The notes under the pieces are model-generated. The model did no database searches. It was given only the letters and a program-made list of their open reading frames with translations, and was not told the DNA's origin. Both the position numbers and the translations under genes were made by a program. From Niveibacterium microcysteis (GTDB lineage Bacteria > Pseudomonadota > Gammaproteobacteria > Burkholderiales > Rhodocyclaceae), in contig NZ_CP071060.1 of NCBI RefSeq assembly GCF_017161445.1, positions 496,001 through 560,000 on the forward strand: a DNA stretch of 64,000 nt. Direction: 5' to 3'. Numbering within the stretch: the stretch's first letter is position 1; each line of letters begins with the position of its first letter. Shown piece after piece: positions 1 through 8,261 of the stretch.

Positions 1-64
1 ACGGCAAGCCGCTAATGGCCATAACGCGGATCAAGTTTGCCACGTTGACTGCGATCAAACCCAC

Positions 65-94
65 TTGACGGATCGGTGTCGCGCCGATTATGGT
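65..94 (+). promoter_or_regulatory. Candidate sigma-70 promoter ahead of the leu leader ORFs
   Basis: TTGACG (65-70) and TATGGT (89-94) are separated by 18 bases, a fair match to a housekeeping promoter. Transcription would begin close to position 101, almost at the ATG of the first Leu-rich ORF, so that ORF would be nearly leaderless. This rests on motif matching only. Confidence 0.3.
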
Positions 95-101
95 TTGAGC
101 C

Positions 102-197
102 ATGCAACTGCAATCGGCCCTCGCTCTCCTGCTGAGCCTGACCTCCCTGACCCTGTTCCTGGGTCTGGGCCGACTGCTGCGCCCCGCGCGCATCTAA
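102..197 (+). CDS. Leucine-rich 31-aa leader-like peptide upstream of leuA
   Basis: A 31-residue ORF opening [10 protein letters not shown], with 12 leucine codons among its 31 (mostly CTG, two CTC), ending at TAA 195-197. Such leucine density just upstream of leuA resembles attenuator leader peptides of leucine biosynthetic genes. It could equally be a tiny single-pass membrane peptide, since the middle is hydrophobic. No strong Shine-Dalgarno sequence is visible, but the nearby promoter candidate would make it almost leaderless. No classic terminator with a U-run was found between it and leuA, so the attenuation mechanism is not demonstrated. Confidence 0.4.
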   Translation: MQLQSALALLLSLTSLTLFLGLGRLLRPARI

Positions 198-295
198 ATC
201 CCAACCCCTCCTGTTGAGTTGTACCCGTCCGCCTTGCGGGATTCGTGCGTCTTCGCGCGTCCGCCGGCGGTATCCCCGATCCCGAGGAGACTCCC

Positions 296-454
296 ATGCT
301 GACCCTGATTCACCTGTTCTCTGCGCTACGACTGCTGACCGACTGCCGGGCCGTGTACAGCGGCAGCCTGGCAGTCCGGGAGTCCCTGATCGGGGCCCGC
401 GCCGCGACTCGAAATGTCCGTATCGAAAGCGCATCCAGGAGAAAACGATGTTGA
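296..454 (+). CDS. Leu-biased 52-aa leader ORF whose stop overlaps the leuA start
   Basis: This ORF starts at ATG 296 behind a strong GAGGAG (about 284-289). Six of its first 14 codons are leucine (start [14 protein letters not shown]), including one rare CTA. It runs to TGA 452-454, which overlaps the leuA start in the string ATGTTGA, an arrangement typical of translational coupling. A hairpin (341-376) lies inside the ORF just after the Leu-rich stretch. Long-form leuA genes in Actinobacteria are known to have Leu-containing leader peptides, so a leucine-responsive ribosome-stalling or coupling leader is a reasonable inference. The C-terminal part is Arg/Ser-rich and looks non-functional as a protein. 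Confidence 0.45.
   Translation: MLTLIHLFSALRLLTDCRAVYSGSLAVRESLIGARAATRNVRIESASRRKRC
341..376 (+). promoter_or_regulatory. Hairpin in the leuA leader
   Basis: GACTGCC (341-347) pairs with GGCAGTC (370-376), and an inner GCCG/CGGC pair extends the structure. It begins right after the run of Leu codons in the 52-aa leader ORF, where a stalled ribosome could influence folding. There is no U-tract, so it is not a canonical terminator. Confidence 0.3.
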
Positions 455-2130
455 AGCAGCCCGCCACCAAGTACCGAGCATTTGAACCTGTCCGCCTTGC
501 CGACCGCCGCTGGCCGGACAAGGTGATCACCGAGGCGCCGATCTGGCTCTCGACCGACTTGCGCGACGGCAACCAGGCCCTCTTCGAGCCGATGTCCGGC
601 GCCGCCAAGCTCAAGCTTTTCAAGACCCTCGTCGCAGTTGGCTTCAAGGAAATCGAAGTCGCGTTCCCTTCCGCCTCGCAGACCGATTTCGACTTCGTCC
701 GCACGCTCATCGAAGGCGACCACATCCCGGACGACGTGACGATCGGCGTGCTGACCCAAGCGCGCGAGCACCTCATCCGCCGTACCTTCGAGTCGCTCGC
801 CGGCGCGCGCCGCGCGATCGTGCACTTCTACAATGCCACCGCGCCGAACTTCCGCCGCATCGTGTTCAACACCGATCGCGAAGGCACCAAGGCGATTGCC
901 GTAGAAAGCGCACAGCTCGTCCAGCAGCTGGCCGTCGAACGGCCGGAGACGGATTGGACTTTCCAGTACAGCCCGGAAGTGTTCTCCGGCACCGAGCTTG
1001 AATTCGCCAAGGAGATCGTCGATGCGGTGACCGCGGTGTGGGCGCCGACGCCGGCGAAGCGCGTGATCATCAACCTGCCCGCGACGGTGGAGGGCGCCAC
1101 GCCGAATGTGTACGCCGACCAGATCGAGTGGATGCATCGCAAGCTCGCACGCCGCGACGGCATCATCCTCAGCGTGCATCCACACAACGACCGCGGCTGC
1201 GCAGTGGCGGCGGCCGAACTCGCGGTGATGGCGGGCGCCGACCGCATCGAAGGCTGCCTCTTCGGCAACGGCGAGCGCACCGGCAACGTCGACCTCGTGA
1301 CGCTTGCGCTCAACCTCTACACCCAGGGCGTCGACCCGAAGCTCGACTTCTCTGACATCAACGCCGTCGCGCGCGTGGCGGAAGAGGTGACGCAGCTGCC
1401 GATCCACCCGCGCCACCCGTATGTGGGCGACCTCGTGTTCACCGCCTTCTCCGGATCGCACCAGGATGCGATCAAGAAGGGCCTCGCGGTGCAGGACCCG
1501 AACGCGATCTGGGAAGTGCCGTATCTTCCGGTCGATCCGAAGGACCTCGGCCGCAGCTACGAATCGGTGATCCGTGTGAACAGTCAGTCGGGCAAGGGCG
1601 GCATCGCCTACCTGCTCGAAGAGCATTACGGCGTGGCGATGCCGCGCCGCATGCAGGTGGAGTTCGCAGCCGAGGTACAGCGCCATCTCGATGATGTCGG
1701 CCGCGAAGTGACGGCGTCCGAGCTCTGGCGCATCTTCCGCGAGACCTACCTCGCGGCGGAGTCGCCGGCCTATGTCGAGCACCACTTGTTTGAATCCGGT
1801 GAGCAGCAGGGCATCCGCCTTGTTACCCGCGACGGCGGTGTTGAGACGCGCCGCGAGGGCACTGGCAACGGCCCGCTCGACGCTGCGGTGCACGCGCTGG
1901 GCTTGCCGGTGAAAGTGGTGTCGTTCGAGGAGCGCTCGCTGACGGCGGGCTCCGATGCCCGCGCGATTGCCTTCGTCGAGATCGCGATGGAAGGCGTGCC
2001 CGGCAGCGCGTTTGGCGCCGGCTTGCACGGCAACGTCACGACCGCCGCGATCCTTGCCCTGGTCAGCGCGGTGGCCCGCGCACAGCAACGCATTTCAAGT
2101 TTCGACCAACCTGCACCTGCCTCGGCGTGA
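448..2130 (+). CDS. leuA: 2-isopropylmalate synthase (long form)
   Basis: Catalyses the first committed step of leucine synthesis: acetyl-CoA plus 2-oxoisovalerate to 2-isopropylmalate, in the cytoplasm. The ATG at 448 is chosen because the family start (MLKQPATKY) lies there and the upstream frame is unconserved. The product is 560 aa, the length of the longer IPMS type. Visible motifs are DLRDGNQ (residues 37-43) and the metal-binding HPHNDRG (about 244-250); the last ~150 residues form the leucine-sensing regulatory domain. The start overlaps the stop of a Leu-rich ORF, suggesting translational control. The other leu genes are not in this window. Confidence 0.97.
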   Translation: MLKQPATKYRAFEPVRLADRRWPDKVITEAPIWLSTDLRDGNQALFEPMSGAAKLKLFKTLVAVGFKEIEVAFPSASQTDFDFVRTLIEGDHIPDDVTIGVLTQAREHLIRRTFESLAGARRAIVHFYNATAPNFRRIVFNTDREGTKAIAVESAQLVQQLAVERPETDWTFQYSPEVFSGTELEFAKEIVDAVTAVWAPTPAKRVIINLPATVEGATPNVYADQIEWMHRKLARRDGIILSVHPHNDRGCAVAAAELAVMAGADRIEGCLFGNGERTGNVDLVTLALNLYTQGVDPKLDFSDINAVARVAEEVTQLPIHPRHPYVGDLVFTAFSGSHQDAIKKGLAVQDPNAIWEVPYLPVDPKDLGRSYESVIRVNSQSGKGGIAYLLEEHYGVAMPRRMQVEFAAEVQRHLDDVGREVTASELWRIFRETYLAAESPAYVEHHLFESGEQQGIRLVTRDGGVETRREGTGNGPLDAAVHALGLPVKVVSFEERSLTAGSDARAIAFVEIAMEGVPGSAFGAGLHGNVTTAAILALVSAVARAQQRISSFDQPAPASA

Positions 2131-2202
2131 TCCGCCGCATGCAGGGCCCACGGCGTTGCCCGCGCTACCCGCGCGGCACCGACCGGCTCGCCAATCCGGC
2201 GA

Positions 2203-2231
2203 TTGTTGAGTAAAATACTCAACAATTAAAT
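2203..2231 (+). promoter_or_regulatory. Perfect palindrome overlapping a candidate promoter for the MFS gene
   Basis: Two 10-base arms, TTGTTGAGTA (2203-2212) and TACTCAACAA (2216-2225), flank AAA with no mismatch. TTGTTG also serves as a possible -35, with TTAAAT (2226-2231) as -10 after 17 bases, so a dimeric repressor bound here would cover the promoter. It lies about 50 bases upstream of the MFS ATG. The TTGAGT-TACTCAA core is the kind of site bound by winged-helix or Rrf2-type regulators, but no regulator gene is adjacent. Confidence 0.55.
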
Positions 2232-2276
2232 GAGCCAGCGCCGCGATCGCACAACGATTGGCGGCGCTTCAAATTT

Positions 2277-3500
2277 ATGCGTCACCCGCGCCTGGTGTTG
2301 TTCTCCGTCTGTTGCGTCGCCCTGATGTCCACCGTGGGCGTCGCGCTGCCGTACCCGATTCTCTCGCCGCTGTTCATCGACGGCCCGGTCAACGGCTTCA
2401 CCCACTGGGCCGGGCTCAATCCGAAGCTGCTGCTGGGTATCGCGATTGCCCTGAACCCCTTCGGCATCTTGCTCGGTAGCCTGGTGCTGGGCCCGATGTC
2501 CGATCGCTACGGCCGCCGTCGCATCATGCTTGCCACGCTAACCCTTGCGATCCTTGGCTACGCGTTGAGTGCATTTGCGCTTGTGACTGAGAACTTCCCG
2601 CTCTTCGCTCTTGCACGCTTTGCGACCGGCCTCTGCGAAGGCAATGCCGCGATTGCCCGCGCGATCGCCGCGGACCTGCATCCGCAGATCGACAAGACGC
2701 GCTCGTTCTCGATGGTGAATGCCTCGCTCTACATCGGCTGGCTGGTCGGCCCGTTGCTGGGTGGCTTCCTGATGCCGCTGGGTGGCTGGGTGCCGTTCGT
2801 GGTGGCCGCGGCGATGATGCTGCCGGCCTTGGTACTGCTCGCCTGGCTGGTGCCCAACACCGGCGCGAAAGCGGACCCCGGCGGCCGTGGCTGGGTTGCC
2901 TTCGCGCGTGAGCAACACGCCTTCCGGCTGCTGGAGGATCCGGCGGTTCGGCGTGTATTCTGGCTCCAACTTGCGTTCACCTTCGGTCTGAATGGCTTCT
3001 ACGAGTTCTACCCCTTGTGGCTGGTCGAGTTCGCTCGGCTGGGGCCGACCGGTATCTCTTGGGTCACCGCCGGCATGTGCCTGCTGATGACCTTGATGAG
3101 CGCGCTGGTGTGGCCGCGCATCGGGCAGCGATTCAGGCCGCTCGCCGCTGCGCGCAGCACCGCGTGGGTGGTGGCTGCCTGCTTTGTGGTGCTGGCAACC
3201 GGCTGGTCGACGCTTGGCATCGTGGTGATCGTGCTGATCGGCGTGCCATTGTCGATCTACAGTACGTCGATGCCGGTGCACTGGTCGCAAAGCTTCGACC
3301 AGCACGGCCAGGGCGCGGTGATGGGATTGCTCTCGACCACCTTCTGCCTCGCCAACGTTGCGGTTGCCTTGGTCGGCGCAGCGCTGATCCTGCTCGATAC
3401 GCGCCTGGTGCTGGCCCTCAGCGCAGTCGCTTGCGGCACCGCGGCCTGGCGCCTTGGCGGCCTGCTGCGGCGCGGCCCGCCGGCTGTGGCGGCGGCCTGA
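2277..3500 (+). CDS. MFS transporter (drug:H+ antiporter-1 like)
   Basis: A 407-aa polytopic inner-membrane protein with about 12 hydrophobic helices. The MFS signature between helices 2 and 3 is clear (GPMSDRYGRRRIML). Other family features are the helix-4 stretch RFATGLCEGN and a hydrophilic central loop near residue 200. The DHA1/TetA-like layout suggests proton-coupled export of a small molecule, but the substrate cannot be read from sequence. The ATG at 2277 has no good Shine-Dalgarno sequence. It follows a perfect palindrome that may be its operator, and the GNAT gene starts 4 bases after its stop, so the two are probably co-transcribed. Confidence 0.85.
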   Translation: MRHPRLVLFSVCCVALMSTVGVALPYPILSPLFIDGPVNGFTHWAGLNPKLLLGIAIALNPFGILLGSLVLGPMSDRYGRRRIMLATLTLAILGYALSAFALVTENFPLFALARFATGLCEGNAAIARAIAADLHPQIDKTRSFSMVNASLYIGWLVGPLLGGFLMPLGGWVPFVVAAAMMLPALVLLAWLVPNTGAKADPGGRGWVAFAREQHAFRLLEDPAVRRVFWLQLAFTFGLNGFYEFYPLWLVEFARLGPTGISWVTAGMCLLMTLMSALVWPRIGQRFRPLAAARSTAWVVAACFVVLATGWSTLGIVVIVLIGVPLSIYSTSMPVHWSQSFDQHGQGAVMGLLSTTFCLANVAVALVGAALILLDTRLVLALSAVACGTAAWRLGGLLRRGPPAVAAA

Positions 3501-3504
3501 GGCA

Positions 3505-3981
3505 ATGCTGAATATCCGCCCGGCAGTGCGGCGCGACGCCAATGCAGTCGCCGATGTGCTGCTTGCCTCACGCAAGGCGCTGATGCCGTCGATTCCGCTC
3601 GCGCATGACGACGAGTCGGTGCGCAAATGGGTGGCGCTGCACCTGATACCGTGTTCCCGTGTGCTGGTCGCCGAGCGTGGCCACCGTATCGTCGGTTTCT
3701 GCGCGCTGGCGGAGCGCGGGGGCTGTGGCTGGGTCGACCAACTCTATGTGCGTCCGGATGCGGTGGATACCGGCGTTGGCAGCGCACTGCTCGGTTACGC
3801 GGTATGCGAGTTGCCCTTCCCGGTTCGGCTCTGGTGCTTCCGCGACAACCCGCGCGCTTGCCGCTTCTACGAGCATCGTGGTTTTGAAGTGCTGCTGCGT
3901 CGCGAGGGCGCGGCAGCGGACAACGAGGAAGGCTTGCCGGATCTGCTTTACCAGCTTCCGGACCGGCGAATGGACGTCTAG
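3505..3981 (+). CDS. GNAT-family N-acetyltransferase
   Basis: A 158-aa cytoplasmic acetyltransferase fold that would use acetyl-CoA; the acceptor is unknown. GNAT features are the central strand WVDQLYVRPDAVDTGVGSALL, with the acetyl-CoA loop near residue 90, and the C-terminal NPRACRFYEHRGF motif typical of small-molecule or protein N-acetylases. The ATG at 3505 lies 4 bases after the MFS stop, so the pair looks like an operon. Its stop (3979-3981) overlaps the convergent HDOD gene by about 4 bases. Confidence 0.85.
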   Translation: MLNIRPAVRRDANAVADVLLASRKALMPSIPLAHDDESVRKWVALHLIPCSRVLVAERGHRIVGFCALAERGGCGWVDQLYVRPDAVDTGVGSALLGYAVCELPFPVRLWCFRDNPRACRFYEHRGFEVLLRREGAAADNEEGLPDLLYQLPDRRMDV

Positions 3982-5348
3982 GCCGCCTGAGTGTCCGGTG
4001 CGGCCGCGAGGCTGTGTACCCAGGCCAGCGCGGTAATGCGCGCACTCGCAGCCCGCATGGCCGGGATACCGAGCTTGCGGCATGCGACAAGCAGCGCGAC
4101 CGGGTCGCTGTTGTCGCCGGCTTCGGCCACGGCCAGCCAGTCGGCACATGGGCCGCGGCGCCCCAGCAAGGCTTCGCGCACTGCGGGCGTGAGCGCAAGC
4201 GGTTCCAGCGCGGTTTCCATCGGCACCTGCAGCAGCATGTCGAGCTGCGAGAACAGCCCGGTAACGAACAGATCGTCGCGCGCCTCCGGTGCGACACGAT
4301 CGGCCAGCACTTCGAGCATGCGGGCGCGCACCAGCGCGGTTTCCATCATCGCGTCGCCCTCGCCGCGCTGCGCGCTCGCGCACACCAGCAAGGCCAGCCA
4401 GCGGTAGAGCTGTTCGCGACCGAGCAGAACGAGGGCTTGTTCGATCGAGCCGATCGTGTGCTGCAGCCCGCCCGAGGCGGTATTCACGAAGCGTAGCAGC
4501 CGGTAGGAGAGCGCCATGTCCTGCTTGAGCGCCGCGGCGATTTCGCGATTCTCGGTGTCACTGCCGATCCGCGCGAGCAGTGCTGCGACGCGCAGGGGGC
4601 CGGGCGCGATGCGGTTGCCTTGCCAGTTGCCCCGTAGCTGCGCGAAGGCGCCGGCTGCTTCGCTGCAGCCCAGCTTCCATGCGGCATCGAGCGCGTCGAG
4701 TGTGTCGACGCCGGTGGCAACCCGCGGAATCAGCGCAAACTGCCCGCCCAACTGGGCGTGATAGCGCTGCAGTGTTGCCGGCGCTTGGTGAAAATCCAGC
4801 AGGAAGACGTCGGCGAGCCAGGCGAGCGACTCGAACCACGGTGCGCCGGGCGCTGCGTCCAGGCCGATACGGATGCCCTCGCGCTGAAGGCTACGGATCC
4901 GGCTGACCGTCTCCGGCGCGGCCGCCTGTTCCGGCTCGGCGGGCTGGACATGGAGCACTGTGCGCAGCGCGGCCAGCCGTGGCAGCGAACCGTGCGCCAG
5001 CGAAGTGTCGTCAATTGCGATCCATGCGCTGCGCTGCGCGGGCCAGTGCGGCGCGAGGGTCAGCAGCCGGGCAATCAGCAAATCGTCGAGCAGGGCGCGG
5101 ACCCGCGGTGACTGATCCGCCAATTGGCCAGTACGTCCGGCCTGAAGCGAGAAGAGGTAGCCAGTGGCGCGCCGCTGTTTGTCCAGCAAGACCTGCTGCA
5201 ACAACGCGCCTTCTGCAGCAGGCGCCGGCTCCGCTTCGGGGGTGGGCGAGATCGTCGCTGCCTGCGCGGCGGCCGGTTCGTTCGGCGCCTCCGCTTCCTG
5301 GCGTTTAGCCGTTCCCAAGCCCAGCAGTCGCGAGATCCATGCCAGCAT
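3978..5348 (-). CDS. Degenerate EAL plus HDOD signalling protein
   Basis: A 456-aa cytoplasmic protein of the YuxH-like class. An N-terminal linker rich in Ala/Pro/Glu (about 20-50) is followed by an EAL-derived domain (about 55-250). That domain lacks the EAL signature and other metal ligands, so it should not hydrolyse c-di-GMP. A C-terminal HDOD domain (about 255-440) follows, with the family pattern ALSYRLLRFVN and GREQLYRWL. HDOD proteins act in signal transduction and surface behaviour without the HD catalytic pair. The ATG at 5348 (MLAWISRLLGLG) is preferred over an earlier one that adds an unconserved tail. Confidence 0.8.
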   Translation of the reverse strand: MLAWISRLLGLGTAKRQEAEAPNEPAAAQAATISPTPEAEPAPAAEGALLQQVLLDKQRRATGYLFSLQAGRTGQLADQSPRVRALLDDLLIARLLTLAPHWPAQRSAWIAIDDTSLAHGSLPRLAALRTVLHVQPAEPEQAAAPETVSRIRSLQREGIRIGLDAAPGAPWFESLAWLADVFLLDFHQAPATLQRYHAQLGGQFALIPRVATGVDTLDALDAAWKLGCSEAAGAFAQLRGNWQGNRIAPGPLRVAALLARIGSDTENREIAAALKQDMALSYRLLRFVNTASGGLQHTIGSIEQALVLLGREQLYRWLALLVCASAQRGEGDAMMETALVRARMLEVLADRVAPEARDDLFVTGLFSQLDMLLQVPMETALEPLALTPAVREALLGRRGPCADWLAVAEAGDNSDPVALLVACRKLGIPAMRAASARITALAWVHSLAAAPDTQAA

Positions 5349-5505
5349 GCCAAGCTCCACGCAGTGTGTTGGCGCAGCATCCTGCCGCTTGCGGGCAGGT
5401 GTCAATCATCCGTTTGAGCAAGCCGCGCCCGGCGGTTTGCCTTCGGTCAGACGTGGCGCGGCGCAAGCCGCTGGCGCCCGGCGCCACGCTCCGATTTCGT
5501 CGCGC

Positions 5506-6081
5506 TCAGGCGCCCAGCAGCATGCCGCCTGCGATGGCCAGTGCGCCGCCTGCAACACGCTGCAGACGTGCGCCCGACGCGCTTTCCGGAATCCGGCGCC
5601 CGATCAGCCAACCGCAGCCGTGCAGTGCCGCGCTCGCCAACGCGAAGCCGGCCGCGTAGGCGAGCAGGCCCGCATCGCCCTTCTCGGCGACGTGTGCGGC
5701 ACCGTGGCAAACGGCAAACGTCGCGACCAGTGGTGCGGTGAGCGCAAGCGGCAGACGTGCCGCCGCCGCGATCAGCAGCCCCAGCACCAGCACGGATGCA
5801 GCGACACCGGCCTCAATCAGCGGAAAGTGCATGCCCGCTTGTGCCAGCCCAGCCGCCGTCAGCATTGCCGCGACAAAGGTGGCCGGCAGTGCCCAGCGTG
5901 CCGTACCGCCCTGGCGGGCGGCATAGAGTCCGACGGCCAGCATTGCGAGCAGATGATCCACGCCACCGAAGGGGTGGCTGAAGCCGCTAGCCAGGCTCAT
6001 TGCCTCGTGGCCAGGGTGGGCAAGGGCAGTACCCGATGCCATGACAAGACCGGCAGCGAGCAGGGGGCGGATGGGTCGCAT
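5506..6081 (-). CDS. ureJ: HupE/UreJ family membrane protein
   Basis: A 191-aa integral membrane protein with a cleavable-looking signal (MRPIRPLLAAGLVMASGTALA) and about six hydrophobic helices. Family motifs are AHPGHE right after the signal, HPFGGVDHLLAM in the first helix, and further His residues (CHGAAH). HupE/UreJ proteins are nickel permeases or nickel-handling proteins, and the position immediately downstream of ureG (20 bases) supports nickel supply to urease. It is the last gene of the urease operon. Confidence 0.88.
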   Translation of the reverse strand: MRPIRPLLAAGLVMASGTALAHPGHEAMSLASGFSHPFGGVDHLLAMLAVGLYAARQGGTARWALPATFVAAMLTAAGLAQAGMHFPLIEAGVAASVLVLGLLIAAAARLPLALTAPLVATFAVCHGAAHVAEKGDAGLLAYAAGFALASAALHGCGWLIGRRIPESASGARLQRVAGGALAIAGGMLLGA

Positions 6082-6100
6082 GGGTGTTCTCCTTGAATAG

Positions 6101-6718
6101 TCAGGCGGGGGCTAGCATGCCCTGGGTTTCGATGAAAGCGATGATGTCCGAAAGTCCTTGCCCGGATTTGAGATTGCTGAAAACAAATGGCTTTTCTCCG
6201 CGCATTTTTTTCGCGTCGCGGTCCATCACCTCCAGCGAGGCGCCCACCAGCGGTGCCAAGTCGATCTTGTTGATCACCAGCAGATCGCTCTTCGTGATGC
6301 CCGGGCCGCCCTTGCGCGGGATCTTGTCGCCGGCCGATACGTCAATCACGTAAAGCGTGAGGTCCGAGAGCTCGGGGGAGAAAGTCGCTGCGAGGTTGTC
6401 GCCGCCGGATTCGACGAAGATGATCTCCAGCCCGGCGAAACGCTGGTTCAGGCGGTCGATCGCTTCGAGGTTGATCGAGGCGTCTTCGCGGATCGCGGTG
6501 TGCGGGCAGCCGCCGGTTTCCACGCCGATGATCCGTTCCGGCGCCAGCGCTTCGTTGCGCACGAGGAACTGCGCGTCCTCGGCGGTGTAGATGTCGTTGG
6601 TGACGACAGCGATGTTGTACTTCTCGCGCAGTGCCTGGCACAGCGCGAGCGTGAGGGCGGTCTTGCCGGAGCCGACGGGGCCGCCGATGCCGACGCGGAG
6701 GGCTTGTTGGGTGGTCAT
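6101..6718 (-). CDS. ureG: Urease accessory GTPase UreG
   Basis: A 205-aa SIMIBI-class GTPase that couples GTP hydrolysis to nickel delivery into apo-urease with UreD, UreF and UreE. Visible are the P-loop GGPVGSGKT (12-20), the nickel-binding CPH (71-73), the switch region [15 protein letters not shown] and the guanine-specificity NKID. Length matches the family. It is separated from ureF, the preceding gene of the operon, by an 860-base gap that holds repeat copy A. Its expression may therefore need its own promoter or read-through of the repeat's hairpins. Confidence 0.97.
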   Translation of the reverse strand: MTTQQALRVGIGGPVGSGKTALTLALCQALREKYNIAVVTNDIYTAEDAQFLVRNEALAPERIIGVETGGCPHTAIREDASINLEAIDRLNQRFAGLEIIFVESGGDNLAATFSPELSDLTLYVIDVSAGDKIPRKGGPGITKSDLLVINKIDLAPLVGASLEVMDRDAKKMRGEKPFVFSNLKSGQGLSDIIAFIETQGMLAPA

Positions 6719-6770
6719 GGTGTGAGTCTTCTTGAATTGGCGAAAGCGCCATGCAGGCGGACGCGGGGAA

Positions 6771-6802
6771 GTAGGTTGGGCTGAGTCTTGCGAAGCCCAA
6801 CG
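6771..6802 (+). repeat. REP-like 32-bp repeat (GTAGG...GAAGCCCAACG)
   Basis: This motif starts GTAGGTTGGGCTGAG and ends GCGAAGCCCAACG. A diverged copy lies on the opposite strand at 33658-33689, on the equivalent side of repeat copy B. GGTTGGGCT and AGCCCAAC can pair, giving a REP-type hairpin. Such short sequences are common dispersed repeats in beta- and gamma-proteobacteria. Confidence 0.6.
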
Positions 6803-6869
6803 CTTGGTGTGCGGTTTCGCGCTTGCTGCTTGCGATTGGCGTTGTTGGTTTGCAGGCCTTCGTCGGCCG

Positions 6870-7511
6870 GGGTCCCGCCCCCGGCGGGCGTGTTACTTCT
6901 TTTGCTTCGCCAAAAGAAGTAACCAAGAAAAGGCGACCCGGCGTTCGCGGTCAGGTGCTGCGCACCTGACTTCCCTGCGCTGCTCGCGAAATCGGGCGGC
7001 TGCGGAACTCGCGCCGGGCTACGCCCGCCGCTCAGACAGTCCTCGCCGTCGTCGCTGCGCGCCGATTCCCCGAGTTCGCTGCGCTGCTCGGCGCTCTCGA
7101 CGGGACCCAAAGTCAAAACCATCGGTTGAGCAACGCGTGTGTGATGTTCGTAGCTTGGATGAAGGAGAGCGGAATCCGGGGTGGACGTATCCAGATGTTC
7201 AAGCGCACCTGCCGGATTCCGGCCGGCGGCCTGGATCCGGGCTACGAGCAGCCTGCAACGGGCGATCGTCGACGTTTTTCGATCCCCCTCTGAAACGCCG
7301 AGCAGCGCAGAGGCATCGGGTTCCGACGCGCAGCGGCGGTGGCGAGGACTGTTTGAGGCCCGCAGGGCCGAGTTCCGCAGCCACCCGATGTTTCGAGCAG
7401 CACAGGGCACCCCTTGCGCAGCAAGGGGCGTTGAAGCGGGGCGACTTTCTTTGGGTACTTTCTTTGTTCGTACAAAGAAAGTACTCCGCCCGCCGGGGCG
7501 GGACCCGGCTT
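6870..7511 (+). repeat. Composite inverted-repeat element, copy A (between ureF and ureG)
   Basis: About 640 bp without a believable gene. It is bounded by a ~20-base inverted repeat (GGGTCCCGCC...GGCGGGCG on the left and its complement on the right). Just inside each end is a long hairpin: GTTACTTCTTTTG/CAAAAGAAGTAAC near 6891-6922, and GTACTTTCTTTG/CAAAGAAAGTAC near 7455-7484. The two halves resemble each other in inverted orientation over most of their length, sharing for example GGCTGCGGAACTCG and CAGTCCTCGCC. The centre carries the complementary pair GGAATCCGG/CCGGATTCC. Copy B at 32975-33610 has the same layout in opposite orientation. Long ORFs here are artefacts of GC-rich DNA. Confidence 0.85.
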
Positions 7512-7577
7512 GAACGGACCAGCCGCAACATGGCGACAAATGCACCGAAGTCGAAAGAAGCGAAACACGCTCGCCGT

Positions 7578-8261
7578 TCATGACCTGAACAACCTCGTGT
7601 ATTGCCCCTCATGCATCGCACTTGCCCACGCCAACCCAGGCGTGAAGTTCTCCCATTTATCCGGCCCGATCGTCATCGCCGCACGTGCGAGCGCGGGGAT
7701 CGGTTCGCCGAGGGCAACGAGTAGCCGCTGGCCAGCGCTCTGGCCGAGCGGCACGATCTTGACCGCGGCCATCACCTGGTTTTCAAGCCACGCCCAAAGG
7801 TAGGCCACCACCGCGTCTTCCGGCGGCAGGGTCCAGGCAGCGGCGGCAGCGGACCAGGCGGCGGGGTAGGAGAGCTCGCCGATGCCGGTCAGGGCTTGGC
7901 GAGTGAAGGCGGGCAAGGATTCCAGTTCGCGCAGCAGGCGCGCGCAGGAGTAGCCCATCTGCACGGTCTCGGCGCGCAGTTCCATGGATTCGCGGGTAGC
8001 GAGGAATTCCGCGTCGAGCCGCAGCACTTCGCTCACTTCGCCGGTGCGCCAGGCACGCATCATCGCCACCAGCGCCGGTGCTTCGCAGCGTGCGATGCCG
8101 TAGCGCATCAGGTCGCCGATCCAGTCGCGCGCCTGTGCTTCGTTACTGACCCAGCCGCACTCCACCGCCCACTCAAGCCCCTGCGAATAGCTGAAGGCGC
8201 CGACCGGCAGGGCCGGGCTGGCGAGATGCAGCAGGCGGGTCAGCGCGGCGAGCGAGCTCAC
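7578..8261 (-). CDS. ureF: Urease accessory protein UreF
   Basis: A 227-aa helical accessory protein that, with UreD and UreG, forms the activation complex loading nickel into urease. The family signature LLHLASPALPVGAFSYSQGLEWAVE lies at the N-terminus, and the conserved C-terminal helix region follows (TPGLAWASAMHE). The start is taken as the GTG at 8261, which overlaps the preceding GNAT stop in GTGA; this gives the usual UreF length and implies translational coupling. Upstream in-frame sequence is unconserved. Repeat copy A begins (on this strand) just beyond its stop. Confidence 0.95.
   Translation of the reverse strand: MSSLAALTRLLHLASPALPVGAFSYSQGLEWAVECGWVSNEAQARDWIGDLMRYGIARCEAPALVAMMRAWRTGEVSEVLRLDAEFLATRESMELRAETVQMGYSCARLLRELESLPAFTRQALTGIGELSYPAAWSAAAAAWTLPPEDAVVAYLWAWLENQVMAAVKIVPLGQSAGQRLLVALGEPIPALARAAMTIGPDKWENFTPGLAWASAMHEGQYTRLFRS

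Noticed and set aside
310-2088. Long antisense frame across leuA, and similar antisense frames over ureC, ilvD, urtC, the RND permease and pepN
   Set aside because: Third-position GC bias of real genes creates antisense open frames. Their translations are Arg/His-rich and lack any family pattern.
6732-7583. Long overlapping reading frames in repeat copy A (more than 280 codons on both strands)
   Set aside because: Frames are open on several strands at once because the DNA is GC-rich and repetitive. The same peptides recur in copy B in the opposite orientation, there is no ribosome-binding site, and no protein family is recognisable.
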